A model generated the notes under the pieces. That model was not told where the DNA came from. It ran no database searches and saw nothing but the letters and a program-made list of their open reading frames with translations. Positions 12,023 to 23,362 of a stretch of DNA of 64,000 nt are shown here, in pieces. The position numbers and the translations under genes were made by a program. Positions within the stretch are counted from its first letter, which is position 1; each line of letters starts with the position of its first letter. The stretch comes from Pisolithus tinctorius (taxonomy: Eukaryota > Basidiomycota > Agaricomycetes > Boletales > Pisolithaceae): the NCBI GenBank assembly GCA_024663395.1, contig JANFAH010000048.1:124001-188000 (forward strand), read 5' to 3'.

Positions 12023-12102
12023 TATGTGGCATCATTGTATGCTGTATATTCCCTTGTCGTTACCTGCGGAACAATCTACTCCTGTGGTAAGGAACTAATC
12101 CC

Positions 12103-12331
12103 CAATCAATGTGAGATGGCATGATGGACTGCCACCCTTCTGTATGCCGGTTCTACTACAGGAGCAACTTGTGTACTGTGGACTTGTGGACTTATTGCAT
12201 GACAAAATTGTGTACTACAAACTTATTGCGTGATGAACCTGCATACAGGGGACCTACTGCCTGACAAACTTGTGTGCCGCAAACTTACTGTGTGATGAAC
12301 TTCTGCACTCGCAGAGTGTCTGGTGTCTTCC
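12103..12331 (-). repeat. Right inverted arm of the composite element
   Basis: The reverse complement begins GGAAGACACCAGACACTCTG and tracks 8997-9230 through AGTGCAGAAGTT, ACACAAGTTTGTCAG, GTAGTAGAAC and TACAGAAG to CATCTCAC. Identity is only moderate, so this is an older element than the Tc1 inside it. Confidence 0.7.
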
Positions 12332-12537
12332 TAAGTCCGAAATTCATGGTACACTCCGGTATTCCACTGAGGGCACTTGCCCGTTCAGGAGTGCGATTGT
12401 CCAGCTTTCCATAGTCTTTATCTTCGCAGACTTGGTATGCACTACTCCCACACGCTCTTGTGATCTTACGTTGGAGTTCACGACAGGTCACTCTTGTATG
12501 CACTGAGTGGCACAACCTGCTGTATTAAGATTGAAGA

Positions 12538-15500
12538 ATGGTGAAGGATAAGGTGTATCTATGCATGTGCATCACTGTTGGCTGCGACAAGGAGAGAACC
12601 TGGTCAGAGGCACATGGAAGTTATGTTGCTGGTGCGCAAGTCTCAAAGGCCCTGTATTTTCGCCATCGAAAGCTGGATCAGTGGGTATTCAAATGCTCCA
12701 GCGATGGCACTGCAGGCGATGGATCCGATGTAGGCGACACCAAAACTTGGCCTCCTGCTGGTTTTCTTCGACAACATTCCCCTACTTCCCTGCTAACAGA
12801 ACGACCTCCACCCTTGCAGGGGACTGGTACTGCAGACTCCAATTTGAACGAGCGGCTCAAATGTACTGCAACAATAGAAGCTTCGGCACATGATCTCGGT
12901 CACATCACCACATTGATCAACTTTGAGATTCTATCATTTTCCATAAATGGCCCCCTCTGTTTCTCCAGCCCCCCTAACGCTGCATCTTTGGAGTATGACC
13001 TCCAACAACCAATTGATTACAGCTTCAAGGTAAATGTGGGGCCACTGCAACTCCAGCAATCGTCTGCTTTGAATCAAGCAGTCCTGCAGCACGAGAACCA
13101 CCTTGCAGCTGCTTGTACAGCTCTTGAAGACATGCAGGTGCTAGAGTCACTTAGGGTGTGCTGGGATGAGCTCATACAGCGCATACACCAAGAACTTGAA
13201 AGGGTTATGCAGTTGAAGATGATGGAGTGGAACTGCCAAGTGCGCGAAATACGTTCAAGCAATGAAACCTCCTCCCGTCCCAGGCCACAGGCTGTCCAGG
13301 TGAATACAGGTAAGATCGACATCATCTTATCTGTTGCATGGCTTGATATATATATATTTTTCAGACTCTTATTTCCAGTTCGGAAGCAGGTCCTTGCACC
13401 CTGCAGTGGCTGCTGCCATGTTTCTTGTTTTAGTCCTCACTCTACTTTGTGGTGTTTCTCGAAAGCAGGCCGGATTTTCTCTCGTGGTTTTGAAGCAAAT
13501 GATACACTGGCTCAGCGGAGGGAGTGGGGAGACTGGAGTAGACACTACTATCCTTCCTCGAGATCCTCGAACTCTTCTTCAATTTTTTGATCTCAACCCA
13601 CGACTGCGCTCATACACCTGCTGTCCATCGTGTTTTGCACTATACCCAGATTCAGCACCAGTGCCAGACAACTGCACAAACCAAAAGGCGTCCGACGAGC
13701 CTTCATGTGATACAAGTCTGTTTAGGACGAAGACCATAAGGGGAAGATCCTTCCAGAGGCCAATTAGGAAATATGTCCATCAGGTGTGCATGTTGCAGAT
13801 TTCCTACTCTTATGGTTACTTGAGTACATATTCACTAGGAGATGAAGCACTGGGTTGCCCGGTTGTTATCACAACGTGATATAGAGCAACACTTGAATGC
13901 CAGCAGTTCTTCTGGTCACGCCACTCTTTTGGGTGAAATTGGGGATATCCATGAAGCTAATGCAGTCCAGTCCCTACTAGGGCCAGATCGCATGCCCTTC
14001 GTTAGCCCACAGAGGGGGGGTGAACTTCGACTTATATTTTCTCTTTGCACTGATGGGTTGAATGCCTTTGGTAAGAAGGTTGGAGGAGGCCCTGCATCCG
14101 TCACTGCCATTTACCTTGCATGTCTCTCGCTACCCATCGAAGAGTGTTTCCATCCTGAAAATATGTATCTTGTGGGTGTCATTCCCAGCCCCCACAAGCC
14201 TTCTGAGGACAAAATCAACCACTTCCTCGCACCCCTCGTTGACGATTTGCTAGAATTCTGGAATCCTGGTGTCTACTTCACCAAAACGTACTGTCACTTG
14301 ACTGGCCACCTCGTTCGTGCAGCCTTGGTTCCCCTTGTATCTGACATCCCTGCAGCTCGCCAAACGGGAGGGTTTTCAGCACACAGTGCCACGCTTTTCT
14401 GCTCTTTGTGCTACTTGCATGCTGATGAAATTGAATGTTTTGACATGGAATCTTGGCCCATGCGGACAGCAGAAAAGCATCGCAAGCACGCTCTTGCCTG
14501 GAAGAAGGCGAAAACAACTATGGAGAGGCGGGAAATCACTAAGGAATTTGGAGTGCGGTATAGCGAACTCCTCCGCCTGGCTTACTGGGACCCCATTCGC
14601 TTCACCATCATAGACTCCATGCACTTGTTTTTCCTTTGGATAATTCCTGAACACATCCGGAAAGCATGGGGTGTTAATGCAGCTGCGCATTGTGGGGATG
14701 GACACTGTGCGCCAGGATTTCAACCACCTCCCCGGCCTTTGAACTCGGAGCTTATCACAGGACTTCGATGGCTACAGCGTGATTCTGCAGAGAAGAATAC
14801 GGTTTCATTAAAGCGACCTGTCTTATGGCACCTGTGTCAGGAATTTGGCCTGCGCCATGTTGGGACTAACACCATGCTTTTGCGCACCCTCGATAATTGG
14901 GTATATATTTAACTGTTTTTTCTTCCCCGATGAGTCTGACACCATTGCAGTATGATAGATCAACCGAAGCCAAAGTCAGGGTTGAGAACTTACTGGGGAC
15001 CCTCCATCAAGGCAGTGATGACTGTGATGCGAGTGGTTCTGAACTGTCATCATCAGAACCTTGCTCTGGTACCTCTGGAATATCGTTGACCTCTGTAAGT
15101 TTCTCCCTTTCTGGGTATGCATGCATTGCTTACAGACATTATTAGGATGGAATCGTCTCTACATCAACCAACGACTTGCAGTCACAGTCTGATGATCTAG
15201 ACATCGTCACTCCTACTGCTAAGGGAAAGCAGAAGGCAGTTGGAGGAACACGCCGCCCAAGGAATGACCCACCCAGCCTTGCTGAGCTCGACCATGCGAG
15301 GAGAAAATTGATAACAACAAAATCTATTCGAACTGCGGGAACTAATATCAGGGTTCCTACATTATATGCATTGTGTAAGGAGTTTTGTGTTGCAGTGGAC
15401 TGCCCCAGCCCCAGAAAGCTACCAAAGAAAGCTGTTCTACTCGATGCTTTGGAAAGATGGGTGAGTGTTTTCAGGCATTGCCTCCATTACATGTCTGTCC

Positions 15501-16926
15501 TGATAGTATGTAGCAAAATGAAAATGGAAATCGCAGCATGATGGGAACTACCAATAGTGGTGCTAGTGGCAGAGTGACTGGACAATCTTCAGGTGATACC
15601 TTAGCACCCCTCACACGCCAGTCGTCCTCTCGTGAATCTGTCGTACTTGGAGATGTAATACTTGCAGAGATCTGGAAGGATCAAGAACATCTTCACCTTC
15701 CATCATTCATCGCACCAGCTCCTGCCCGTTTTGGATCCGAGAAACGAACTCTCAGCGCAGACCAATGGCGATCAGTCAGTACTATTCATCTCGTCATCAC
15801 TCTCATCCGTCTGTGGGGCTTGGATAGCGGCCGGAAGGGCGAGATGCTTACAAACTTCATGCATCTTGTGACTGCAGTCCATCTTGCCAATAGCCGAACC
15901 ACATCACGCGCAGTTGCAAAGGATTATACATTCCACATGATGGAATACCTTCAAGGATATTGTAGGCTTTACAAAGAGGTGAAAATCCAGCCCTCCCACC
16001 ATCTCTCCCTCCACATGGAGACACTGCTCATGATGTTTGGACCCGTACACAGTTGGAGGACCTGGCCTTTTGAGCGTTATAATTACACACTGCAGAACAT
16101 CAAGACAAATAGAAAATTTGGTTTGTTTGTGTCTCTCATATATCTTGTGTTGTCTAACTTGTTCCCAGGTGAATTGGAGTTGACTTACATCAATGATTCA
16201 TGCCGATCTGCCAACCTCGTAGCCTGTCTTTTTAATGGGAATGTACCAGCAGCCCTGAAAGAGCTATGGCCGGCATTCCAACAAGCGTTCTGTGCCGATA
16301 TTCGAGGGACACGCATTAACGATATTCTCGGCTTTGGTAATAAAGCCCAACTTCACCTCCGGCGCTCCTCCGCAAGGGGCTGGCAAGCCAAACAAGATAA
16401 GCAATATATGACTCTTGCTATGCAACATCTCAAAACCCAAAACCAAGCAGGTATGGCAATGCAGTGTCCTGTCACATCACTGCAACTTACGACGTTAAAA
16501 TACCTTTTAGATGTCGGTTTCGCCATTAAACTGTGCCGGGAAGGGATGTGTTTTCAACCCAGCAGCCGCTCTCCAAATGATGCAAATGTCATCCTGCAGA
16601 ACGCCAACTCTGTTCAGGATCTGCAGCCGGCATGCCTCTTAGCTCTCTTCACACATCGGCGAAATCCCACTGCCCACGAGGTTTATGCTATTATCGAACG
16701 TCATGTGGAATTGAGCTCTGATGCATCAGCTCGCGACCCTTACCGTCGGTTTGGCTTCGCAGCTGCAGGTATGCTCTATTATGATAAATTTCACCCTCCA
16801 GAAGTGGTGGAGGTGAGCAACCTTGTCACTCAGTTTGCCAAAACTTGCTTCTTTCTTGAGCACATTGAAAGTGAAGTTGTACATGTCTTACCAATCTTCA
16901 AAGTATGCTTTTCCCTCGTCGATTGA
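12538..16926 (+). CDS. CACTA-type transposase (Tnp2 / Transposase_21), multi-exon
   Basis: Segments in several frames assemble into the Tnp2 transposase common in basidiomycetes. The N-terminal exon (about 12550-12760) has the short Cys segment CITVGCDKERTW. Exon at about 13560-13790 carries CCPSCFALYPDSAPVPDNC. Main catalytic exon 13842-14900 reads SLCTDGLNAFG (first Asp), SVTAIYLACLSLP, LVGVIPSPHKPS, LAPLVDDLLEFWNPGV, PLVSDIPAARQTGGF (second Asp), then LLRLAYWDPIRFTIIDSMH. Exon 15538-16926 has LSADQWRSV, KIQPSHHLSLHME, FGPVHSWRTWPFERYNYTL and ICADIRGTRIND-like FCADIRGTRINDIL; a GT...AG intron at 16122-16169 joins RKF to GELELTYI. No nonsense codon was seen in the main exons. CACTA termini with a 3-bp duplication were not found, so the element's ends are unknown. 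Approximate exon borders. Confidence 0.88.
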
Positions 16927-17393
16927 TGGCACCGAAACTCACAGGATATATTCAGAATATATACAGCAGTGAAACTCATGTACAAATACAAGGAAATGGA
17001 CATGATAATGATGAGGAAATATTGCAACTGGATTAGAAAGCTCATTGGGGATAGGGGCAGTCTAGCTTTGTCTGCGGACTACAGGTGGCAAGCCACAGAG
17101 GCATAAACTGATGCTGTATTAGTGGTGATATATAATGTGGATACTCGGACTGCTACAATGTCTAAAAATTGTCTGCTGATCAGAGGGAGTGGCAGGAAGG
17201 GAAATACACAACGTGAGTTCGTATTACCCGTGATATGGGTTGTCGAACAAGCTTCCTAGGTGGTTTCAGATGGAGCCACTGCGGCACACATGATGCCTAG
17301 CATCTACTGACGCGTTTTCCAAGGCGTACTCGTGAGGAAGAAGAATCACGCCAGCTGATTTATCAGTTCCCTCAACAGTTCTGAGTCGCAGAA
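16927..17393. other. No recognisable gene
   Basis: AT-rich downstream flank of the transposase gene. At 17327-17345 an ACTCGTGAGGA word resembles the flank before the first 690-bp repeat. No terminator or transposon end was identified. Confidence 0.4.
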
Positions 17394-18082
17394 GATGATT
17401 TCATGACTAGCAAATGTACTGTAATTCCGCACAACACATAATGACTGTAATACCACTGAGTCACAAATCCAAAGTTGGTCACGTGATGACTTCTCTGAGT
17501 GCGACTTACATAATCCCCTGCTTGCGTGTGCTGCATTGTAGCTTCTTCTCAATGCTCTCAGACTCACCTGGTCCCATGTGGTGCGCGTGTGTGGATACCC
17601 ACCGTTGTGGGCCCTGCTCGTGCTCTCACAAGCCTCTGAATATTGTGGTGTGCGTGTGTGGATACCCGCCGTTGTGGGTCCTGCTCGTGCATTCACAGGC
17701 CTCTGAATATACCCTGCGACGCGCAAACGGACATTTGGTGGTGACAACGATATTGAATAGGTAACTTTCCATCTGCTGCTTTGTTGATTTTTTCCCCCGA
17801 ACTGTCTGATATCTCGTTGCCTCATCAGTTGCAGGTGCATCTGGGATGTGCATGTTCCACAACTACCTCATTATCATTACACTCGTATTTCCCCGCCTGC
17901 CACAGCTGCCCTCGGCGAGTCGAGTCCACCCATGCTAAATTACCATGTCGTACCTGTCAACGTCAGCCAGCCAACTGTTGTCTTGGTGGGTCCCTTTTTG
18001 GTATGACACAGCTAACGCTTATCCAAGTCTTGTGCCACCATTTCGCTCGCATCTCCTCAGATGTTCTGAACCCATCCACCAA
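17394..18082. repeat. 690-bp duplicated repeat, copy 2
   Basis: Nearly identical to 3951-4640, including the inner doubled unit of about 65 bp. The match stops at about 18082, where copy 2 continues CACCAAGTTCGTC and copy 1 continues GCAAAGTTTGTGG. Confidence 0.85.
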
Positions 18083-18840
18083 GTTCGTCAACATCATCAG
18101 GGGTCCTTCCTCTCCTGTTTCTATCGATGTATCGCAGCATCCCCCTCTCATCCCCCTCTCGTCCCCATGGATGTCGTTCGCCCTCATCATTGGGACTTCT
18201 CCGGTCCTTCCAGGGACACTGTTGGTTGTGTCCCCACCGGTCGCTAACCTCTCTTACTGTGCCACCCCGTCCCTCAGCAGCAGCTCCCGACAGAAGAATC
18301 TTCTGCTGACCATGATCTGACACAGCACTTGGAGTACTTCATCCAATCACTATGCGTCCCTTGGGGACCCACCTCGCCTGTTCTTCATCCTACTCGCCCA
18401 TGCTCTCCTAACCCCCCTCCAGGTCGTTGGCCAGTTGGACCAGCTCAGCCGAGTGTTCCAGCTTCCCAGCACATGCCGCCTTTGTATCTGTGTGAGCCAG
18501 AGCGTCCAGCAGATCGCAATAGGCCTGGGATTGCCATGGTCCTCCCCCAGAGTACCATCATGACTGGGAAGATCACGATCATCGCAAACGTTCCGAATAT
18601 CCGGGTCACCCCTCACAGCAGCCCTACTATGCTTCCTGCTCTCCAGGCCCTCACTATGCTCTGAGCCCCGTGGAGATGTCACCTCGCTCTGTGCACCGAA
18701 GCCTCCCAGTGGCCTGTCTCATCCATTCTTGGGTCTTCCTGGTCCCCCTGAAAGTGGGCACTGTCACTACGATCCTGCTAGATTCAATACCCTGCGAACG
18801 TCTGTTGGAGCAAGATGTCGAGTAGAGAAGGCACTCAAGC
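18083..18840 (+). pseudogene. Proline/histidine-rich remnant, unrecognised
   Basis: Plus-strand frames give Pro-, Ser- and His-rich text (for example HPSQQPYYASCSPGPHYALS near 18604-18665) that breaks between frames, as expected of a decayed or intron-split low-complexity protein. Its 5' part is the end of the 690-bp repeat. No domain recognised. Confidence 0.3.
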
Positions 18841-19583
18841 TTGGTTGCCAACTTGCTGGAGGTAGTACCTCGCATTTCACTTCATACAAACGTTCGTATG
18901 TCTATTTCTCTGGAGCCATCATCAGTTGACTCTAAGAGCAGGAGGCAGCAGCCGCAGCCACAGCCGACGAAGGACAAGGATTTGGACTCACAAAGTGTCA
19001 GTGGGTCGATCCCTAGTGATGTCCCAAAGGGGAAGAAGTGTCAATGTCAGACCAAGGATGATGTGGTCTGTTCGGAGTCGAACGGGTTGCTTGCTAATCT
19101 GCCTGTGTCATTCAAGGTCTCCTCGTTCTTGGCGAAGGATGGGCTGGACATGGCAAGCTCGAGGGAGTTCTGGAAATCACTCGCTACAGCCATCTTCAAC
19201 CAGTGCCACTCTGCGCCTGCCATCCCGAGCGGTGTGTAGCTGACATGTTGGTTAATCTGTCCCAAACTTGACCTGCTGAACAATTGGCTTCCACGCGTGA
19301 TAATTACAATGCCATCATCCACTTGCCGATGTTGTCTAATGCCTGCCGCCATGCCGCCAATTCACCACGTCCCAGCCATCCCATCAATCTCCACAACCAC
19401 ATTTGGCATCTCGACCACCTCGACCATTCCGTTCACACTGTCTGCTGTCAGGATGCCCTCCATCACTTGCTGCTCACTTTCGAGTGGCTACCCACCATGG
19501 ATCCTGGCAGCCCCTGCGGCCTGTCTCGGATCTCATGTGAATTACTAAGGATGCCATGTCAAGTGATGGAACCAAGGGCATAG
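18841..19583 (+). pseudogene. Unrecognised coding remnant
   Basis: Frame 18841-19239 contains SVDSKSRRQQPQPQPTKDKD and SSFLAKDGLDMASSREFWKS, then breaks; a second frame (19284-19583) is rich in His, Ser and Pro. The first part looks coding (acidic/basic balance, WKSLATAIFNQC). No family recognised. It could be part of the same broken gene as 18083-18840. Confidence 0.3.
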
Positions 19584-20138
19584 AAATTGGTAGTGTTTAG
19601 TAGTACCTTGAAGTTTAGTTCACCTCGTTGTGCTACCTGGCAGTGAACTTGGTACCACTGATACCCCTGAGGCTGGTACTACCTTGTAGTGAACTTTGCG
19701 AAGAAGGGTTGAAGGAACCCAGAAGAAAACTATAGAGTATGTACACATTCTGTAATTATGTGGGCATGTTGTATACGAAATTCCAACACTTCCCCTTGAA
19801 CTTGCCTGTGAAGTCAAAGTAGGAAAGCAGCAAGTATCAGAAGAATGTGTCTCCGAGCAGTTTTGAACAAACGAGTGCAAGGGCTTCTATGTTGTTGATT
19901 GCTGGTCATGTGACGAGTAGGTCTCGCGATGCGTCTCGAGTCATATGCCTGGACCAGTCTCCATATGGTATCCAAGGCTTCGTCGGCACTCCAAACAGTT
20001 CCTCACAAGTTCTGACGGGCTGCCTCTAGCAAGTGTCAACAACTGTTTTGAGGGGTTTCGGATGCATCATGGTGGTCCGTAGTAGCCACATGATAATGTT
20101 TGGTACGTGCTCGCACGTTTGGCTTGTGCTATGGTCTT
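19584..20138. other. Intergenic, with minisatellite-like fragment
   Basis: At 19590-19700 the words TAGTACCTTG, GGTACTACC and TGGTACCACTG resemble the edge of the large minisatellite at 21489, suggesting a second, eroded copy of its flank. No gene recognised. Confidence 0.4.
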
Positions 20139-21190
20139 CTAGGTGTTCCATGAGTGGTATGAGCGGCGCAGGTACGTATTTTGTTTGTTTTGAGTCTTTA
20201 TCATCATACTGACTTCTGCTTGTAGCCAGCATTGCTTCTTCCACTCTGTGCATGTCAGTAATGCCAATGCTACTAGTGCGTCACTGCTGCCAATGTTTCC
20301 TCTGTTATTGGCCTCTCCTGACCGCGTTTCCACATTTGGTAAGTCTTCTCGTATCTCAAACATTCTAATGCTGATGTCCCTTGTCTCTAGTTTCTTCGTG
20401 CTTGCCCTGACATCTCCACCAACCTCCCAGTAACTCATAATGCTTCTACGCACTCCTGGCCTTCCAATCTCGACTAGGTGAGTTATTGGGTATGCATTGA
20501 TCTTCACAGGATTCTTGCGATAGCAGCGGCACGCAGCCTCTCGTGGTGCACTGGGCTTCTTCGTCCTGTCATTAGTGTCTCTGTAGGCATGCCGAGCCCC
20601 AGTTGTAGATAGTGACATGTTCTTGACTCCGTACGAGTCAGTGTCACTGCTGCTCGCTGCATTGTGACTGCTCTCACCGTCCTGCTCACTTCTGGCCTTC
20701 GTTGACCACATTTCCATGTTCGGCAGGTCTTCCCTATTCTCGACTGTCCCGACTCTCACTGTCTCCAGCTTCTTTGCAGCTGCCTCGCAACGACCTTTCT
20801 CACCTCTGGACCCATCCTTGCCCTTGGGCATGACAGGCAGGTTATCCAGTGTTTACTGATCTTCACAGGTCTCCCGTAGTATCGCCGCTGTGCGATCTCG
20901 CTCAGGTTTTGGTCGTTCATGCTTTTGTGACTCCCAGAGTCTTTCCAGGCTGCCAATAAGGTCTTGTTTGCTTGTAGTGTTGCAGATGGGTCATTCGATA
21001 AGCAGGATACAACATCTGACGTGACTGCTTGACAGGTCAGGTATGCTCCGGGTTGCTTTATTGTGCTGTTGGATGAGTCGATTATCGTCTGAAGTTGACT
21101 TTCCTGGGATGTTCTCAACAGTACGGGATTCTGGTGGGCTGTTATGACATTGCACAGGCTCAATGGCCTTATGGCAACCTCCAGGTGCAT
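20139..21190 (-). pseudogene. Minus-strand repeat-family protein, unrecognised
   Basis: Two overlapping minus-strand frames (20139-20831 and 20756-21190) contain a module repeated twice: KKLET...ENREDLPNMEMWS and KKLET...EIREDLPNVETRS, about 130 codons apart. Each is followed by a Ser/Ala-rich stretch. The right half (20860-21230) matches 9700-10100, diverged, so this is an interspersed family rather than a single-copy gene. Spacers between modules look intron-like. No known domain; transposon-derived or host gene family cannot be decided here. Confidence 0.4.
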
Positions 21191-21488
21191 CTCGTGTTAA
21201 TTGGACCTATGTAGCAATGCACCGATGACCTTTTTAGTGTTTGACCCTCAACCCATCTGTGTGACCATTTAAGCCATTAGTGTAGCTGCCCATACCACTA
21301 CCACAACCCCCCTCAAGCAGTACTTGTCCCAGTTCAGTTCACTGCTCTGACATCCTTCGCTGGAGCATCCTTGTCCATGGTTTTTAGCCTTGCAGGCCCA
21401 CTAGAGTTGTTTACATGTTGATGTGCTAGCAGTACAGTGCTACCTCAATACAACTTGTAGCACTATCTGGTGGTGAACTTGGAGCCAC
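21191..21488. other. No recognisable gene
   Basis: Flank between the minus-strand repeat family and the minisatellite; nothing recognised. Confidence 0.4.
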
Positions 21489-21830
21489 TGGTACTACCTC
21501 GGTACTACTGGTACTACCTCGGTACTACTGGTACTACCTCGGTACTACTGGTACTACCTCGGTACTACTGGTACTACCTCGGTACTACTGGTACTACCTC
21601 GGTACTACTGGTACTACCTTGGTACTACTGGTACTACTTCGGTACTACTGGTACTACCTCGGTACTACTGGTACTACCTCGGTACTACTGGTACTACCTC
21701 GGTACTACTGGTACTACCTCGGTACTACTGGTACTACCTCGGTACTACTGGTACTACCTCGGTACTACTGGTACTACCTCGGTACTACTGGTACTACTTC
21801 GGTACTACTGGTACTACCTTGGTAGGACTG
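21489..21830. repeat. 20-bp minisatellite, about 17 units
   Basis: Tandem unit made of two similar decamers, GTACTACCTC and GGTACTACTG, nearly perfect for about 17 copies, with a few C/T changes. Because 20 is not a multiple of 3, any frame cycles with a 60-bp (20-residue) period and remains open, so the long frames here are not genes. Diverged units trail on to about 21940. Confidence 0.95.
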
Positions 21831-21835
21831 GTAGT

Positions 21836-22334
21836 GAATGTGGTACCACTGGGTACTATGAACTCAGTACTGCTGATACTACCTTGGGGACTGGTACTGT
21901 GAACTTGGTACCATGCCAGTGCTACCATGGCAAGAACCATGCTGGGACCACCAGCCAATGTCAGATTCCTCCATTGGGTGATTTGCTACTAATCTGACAA
22001 TTGCCCTGTTACCCATTTGCCCATTCTACTTTTCAATGAATGGTTAATTGGCAAATAAGTCCATTGGATGATTTGGCAAATCACCCTATTGAATCATGTT
22101 TTGGCAGCCTGAACACATAAAATGTTTCAAAGGATGTTCACAATTTGAAACAGGAAACCATAACATAATGTATGTTCATAGTTTCTGTCATACTATGTTC
22201 TGTTTTTGGACATTGTGAAAAAAACATAATAAATGTTTATGACAAATGTTCATAGTAGGAACATAGTTAGACAATAGTATCTGTTTGACCAATGTTTGAC
22301 CCATGTTTGACCATCAAACATTGGTTTTTGCCCC
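21836..22334. other. AT-rich region with small inverted repeats
   Basis: GGTGATTTGC at about 21977-21986 and GCAAATCACC at about 22077-22086 form an inverted pair about 90 bp apart, a MITE-like hairpin. From 22120 to 22330 there are repeated words of the ATGTTCATAG and ATGTTTGACC type. No gene. Confidence 0.45.
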
Positions 22335-22506
22335 CAGAGACACACAACTGCTAAGTGCGCAAAAATGGTAAACAAAGGAAAACAAACAGTCACAACATAC
22401 CATAACACTGTATAGTGTAGGAATGTGAAGTTAGAGATATTAGTGTAGCAAATAACTGTAGAATAGATGAAAATGCGAACAGAGGTGCAGAGGCACCACT
22501 GTAACA
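22335..22506 (-). mobile_element. Truncated copia LTR (type A)
   Basis: Reverse complement of the first about 170 bp of the type-A LTR seen at 25368-25652, ending GAGGCACCACTGTAACA at 22506. The rest of the LTR and any internal sequence are missing; junction at about 22335. Confidence 0.9.
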
Positions 22507-22968
22507 TGGATCCCTTACCTGCTTGTTCCTCTCCCTCGTTTCACCTTCTCCAAGGGAAGAGCAACCTCAGTGTCTTCACAGATGCCTGTAGTCTGAGAAA
22601 CTTTCTGCTATTCACAGGGGCAGGCCCAATGTCTTCCCCATCCCCCACTGGCTATGGGATATGTCAGCCATTTGCTCAGCCTGAATATGCAAGAGTGCCA
22701 GTACTCACAGCACCCTGCCCCTGAACCCCAGATGCACTGGTACTGGGTACAAGAGCTGCTGTCTGCCCTATTTTCTGAGAAGACTGGGCTGCAAGTCTGC
22801 CCATCATAGAAGGAGCTGGGGGGGTTGCCCCTGGATTGCATTTGGCCATAGATTTGCCTTTGAATGCCACCTTGTGTTTGGCAAGTGACATCGTTGCACA
22901 CAAGGAATAGTCATAGTAATGAAAGGTGAGTAAACTGTATGATAGTGTGTAGAGGATAACATGGTGCC
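22507..22968. other. Unassigned
   Basis: A minus-strand frame (22676-22903) reads an Ala/Ser/Thr-rich peptide with MSLAKHKVAFKGKS. Not recognised. No repeats found. Confidence 0.35.
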
Positions 22969-23186
22969 TGTCAAGTCCGGGCCTACTCCAACCAACTCTG
23001 ACGCTAAATAAGGTCTAGAGAGTGGTTTGGAAGCAAGTCTGACACAGCGAAGCAGAACTCTGACTAGCGGAGTGTTGGCAGGAATGAAGACTGCCGAGAC
23101 AGGCAGAGCAGAGTGAGGGCATTGGGTTTAGCTCATGCACTACCCCCTTGCATGATCTCAGCCCTCATATTTCAGAGGGAGAGTAC

Positions 23187-23362
23187 TGTTGCAATAAATG
23201 CGACCAGACAGGGGATTGAACCCTGGACCTCCCAGGTTTTGACTGGGTGCTCTAACCACTGAGCTATTTGGTCAAGGTATCTTGGCTTACTTGGTGTGGT
23301 TTAACCACCAAGTGCTAGTAGGGACTAGCGTTGCGGAGTGCTGGAGTATTACACTTGCAACA
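23187..23362 (-). mobile_element. 176-bp tRNA-like TG...CA element, copy 1
   Basis: Ends TGTTGCAA...TTGCAACA (8-bp inverted termini) with the exact 5-bp target duplication AGTAC at 23182-23186 and 23363-23367. The uninterrupted target is seen in L2 and L3. It carries a tRNA-like cassette on the minus strand (23201-23273). Confidence 0.93.
23201..23273 (-). tRNA. tRNA-like sequence inside the 176-bp element
   Basis: The minus strand folds as a cloverleaf: acceptor GACCAAA with TCTGGTC (one mismatch), D-arm GCTC...GAGC, anticodon stem CCCAG/CTGGG with loop TCAAAAC, variable AGGTC, T-arm CAGGG TTCAATC CCCTG. Box A (TAGCTCAGTGG) and box B (GGTTCAATCCC) are close to consensus. Position 33 would be C, not the near-universal U, and the formal anticodon AAA makes a functional tRNA unlikely. 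Best read as the Pol III promoter part of a mobile element. Copy 3 has a broken anticodon stem. Confidence 0.6.

Noticed and set aside
21470..21997. 175-codon frame with a 20-residue GTTGTTSVLLVLPRYYWYYL period
   Set aside because: Direct translation of the 20-bp minisatellite; the same array gives other long forward frames, so openness is a by-product of the repeat.
23201..23273. Functional tRNA gene
   Set aside because: C at position 33, an odd AAA anticodon, a mismatch in the acceptor, and identical placement in three transposed 176-bp copies, one with a broken anticodon stem.
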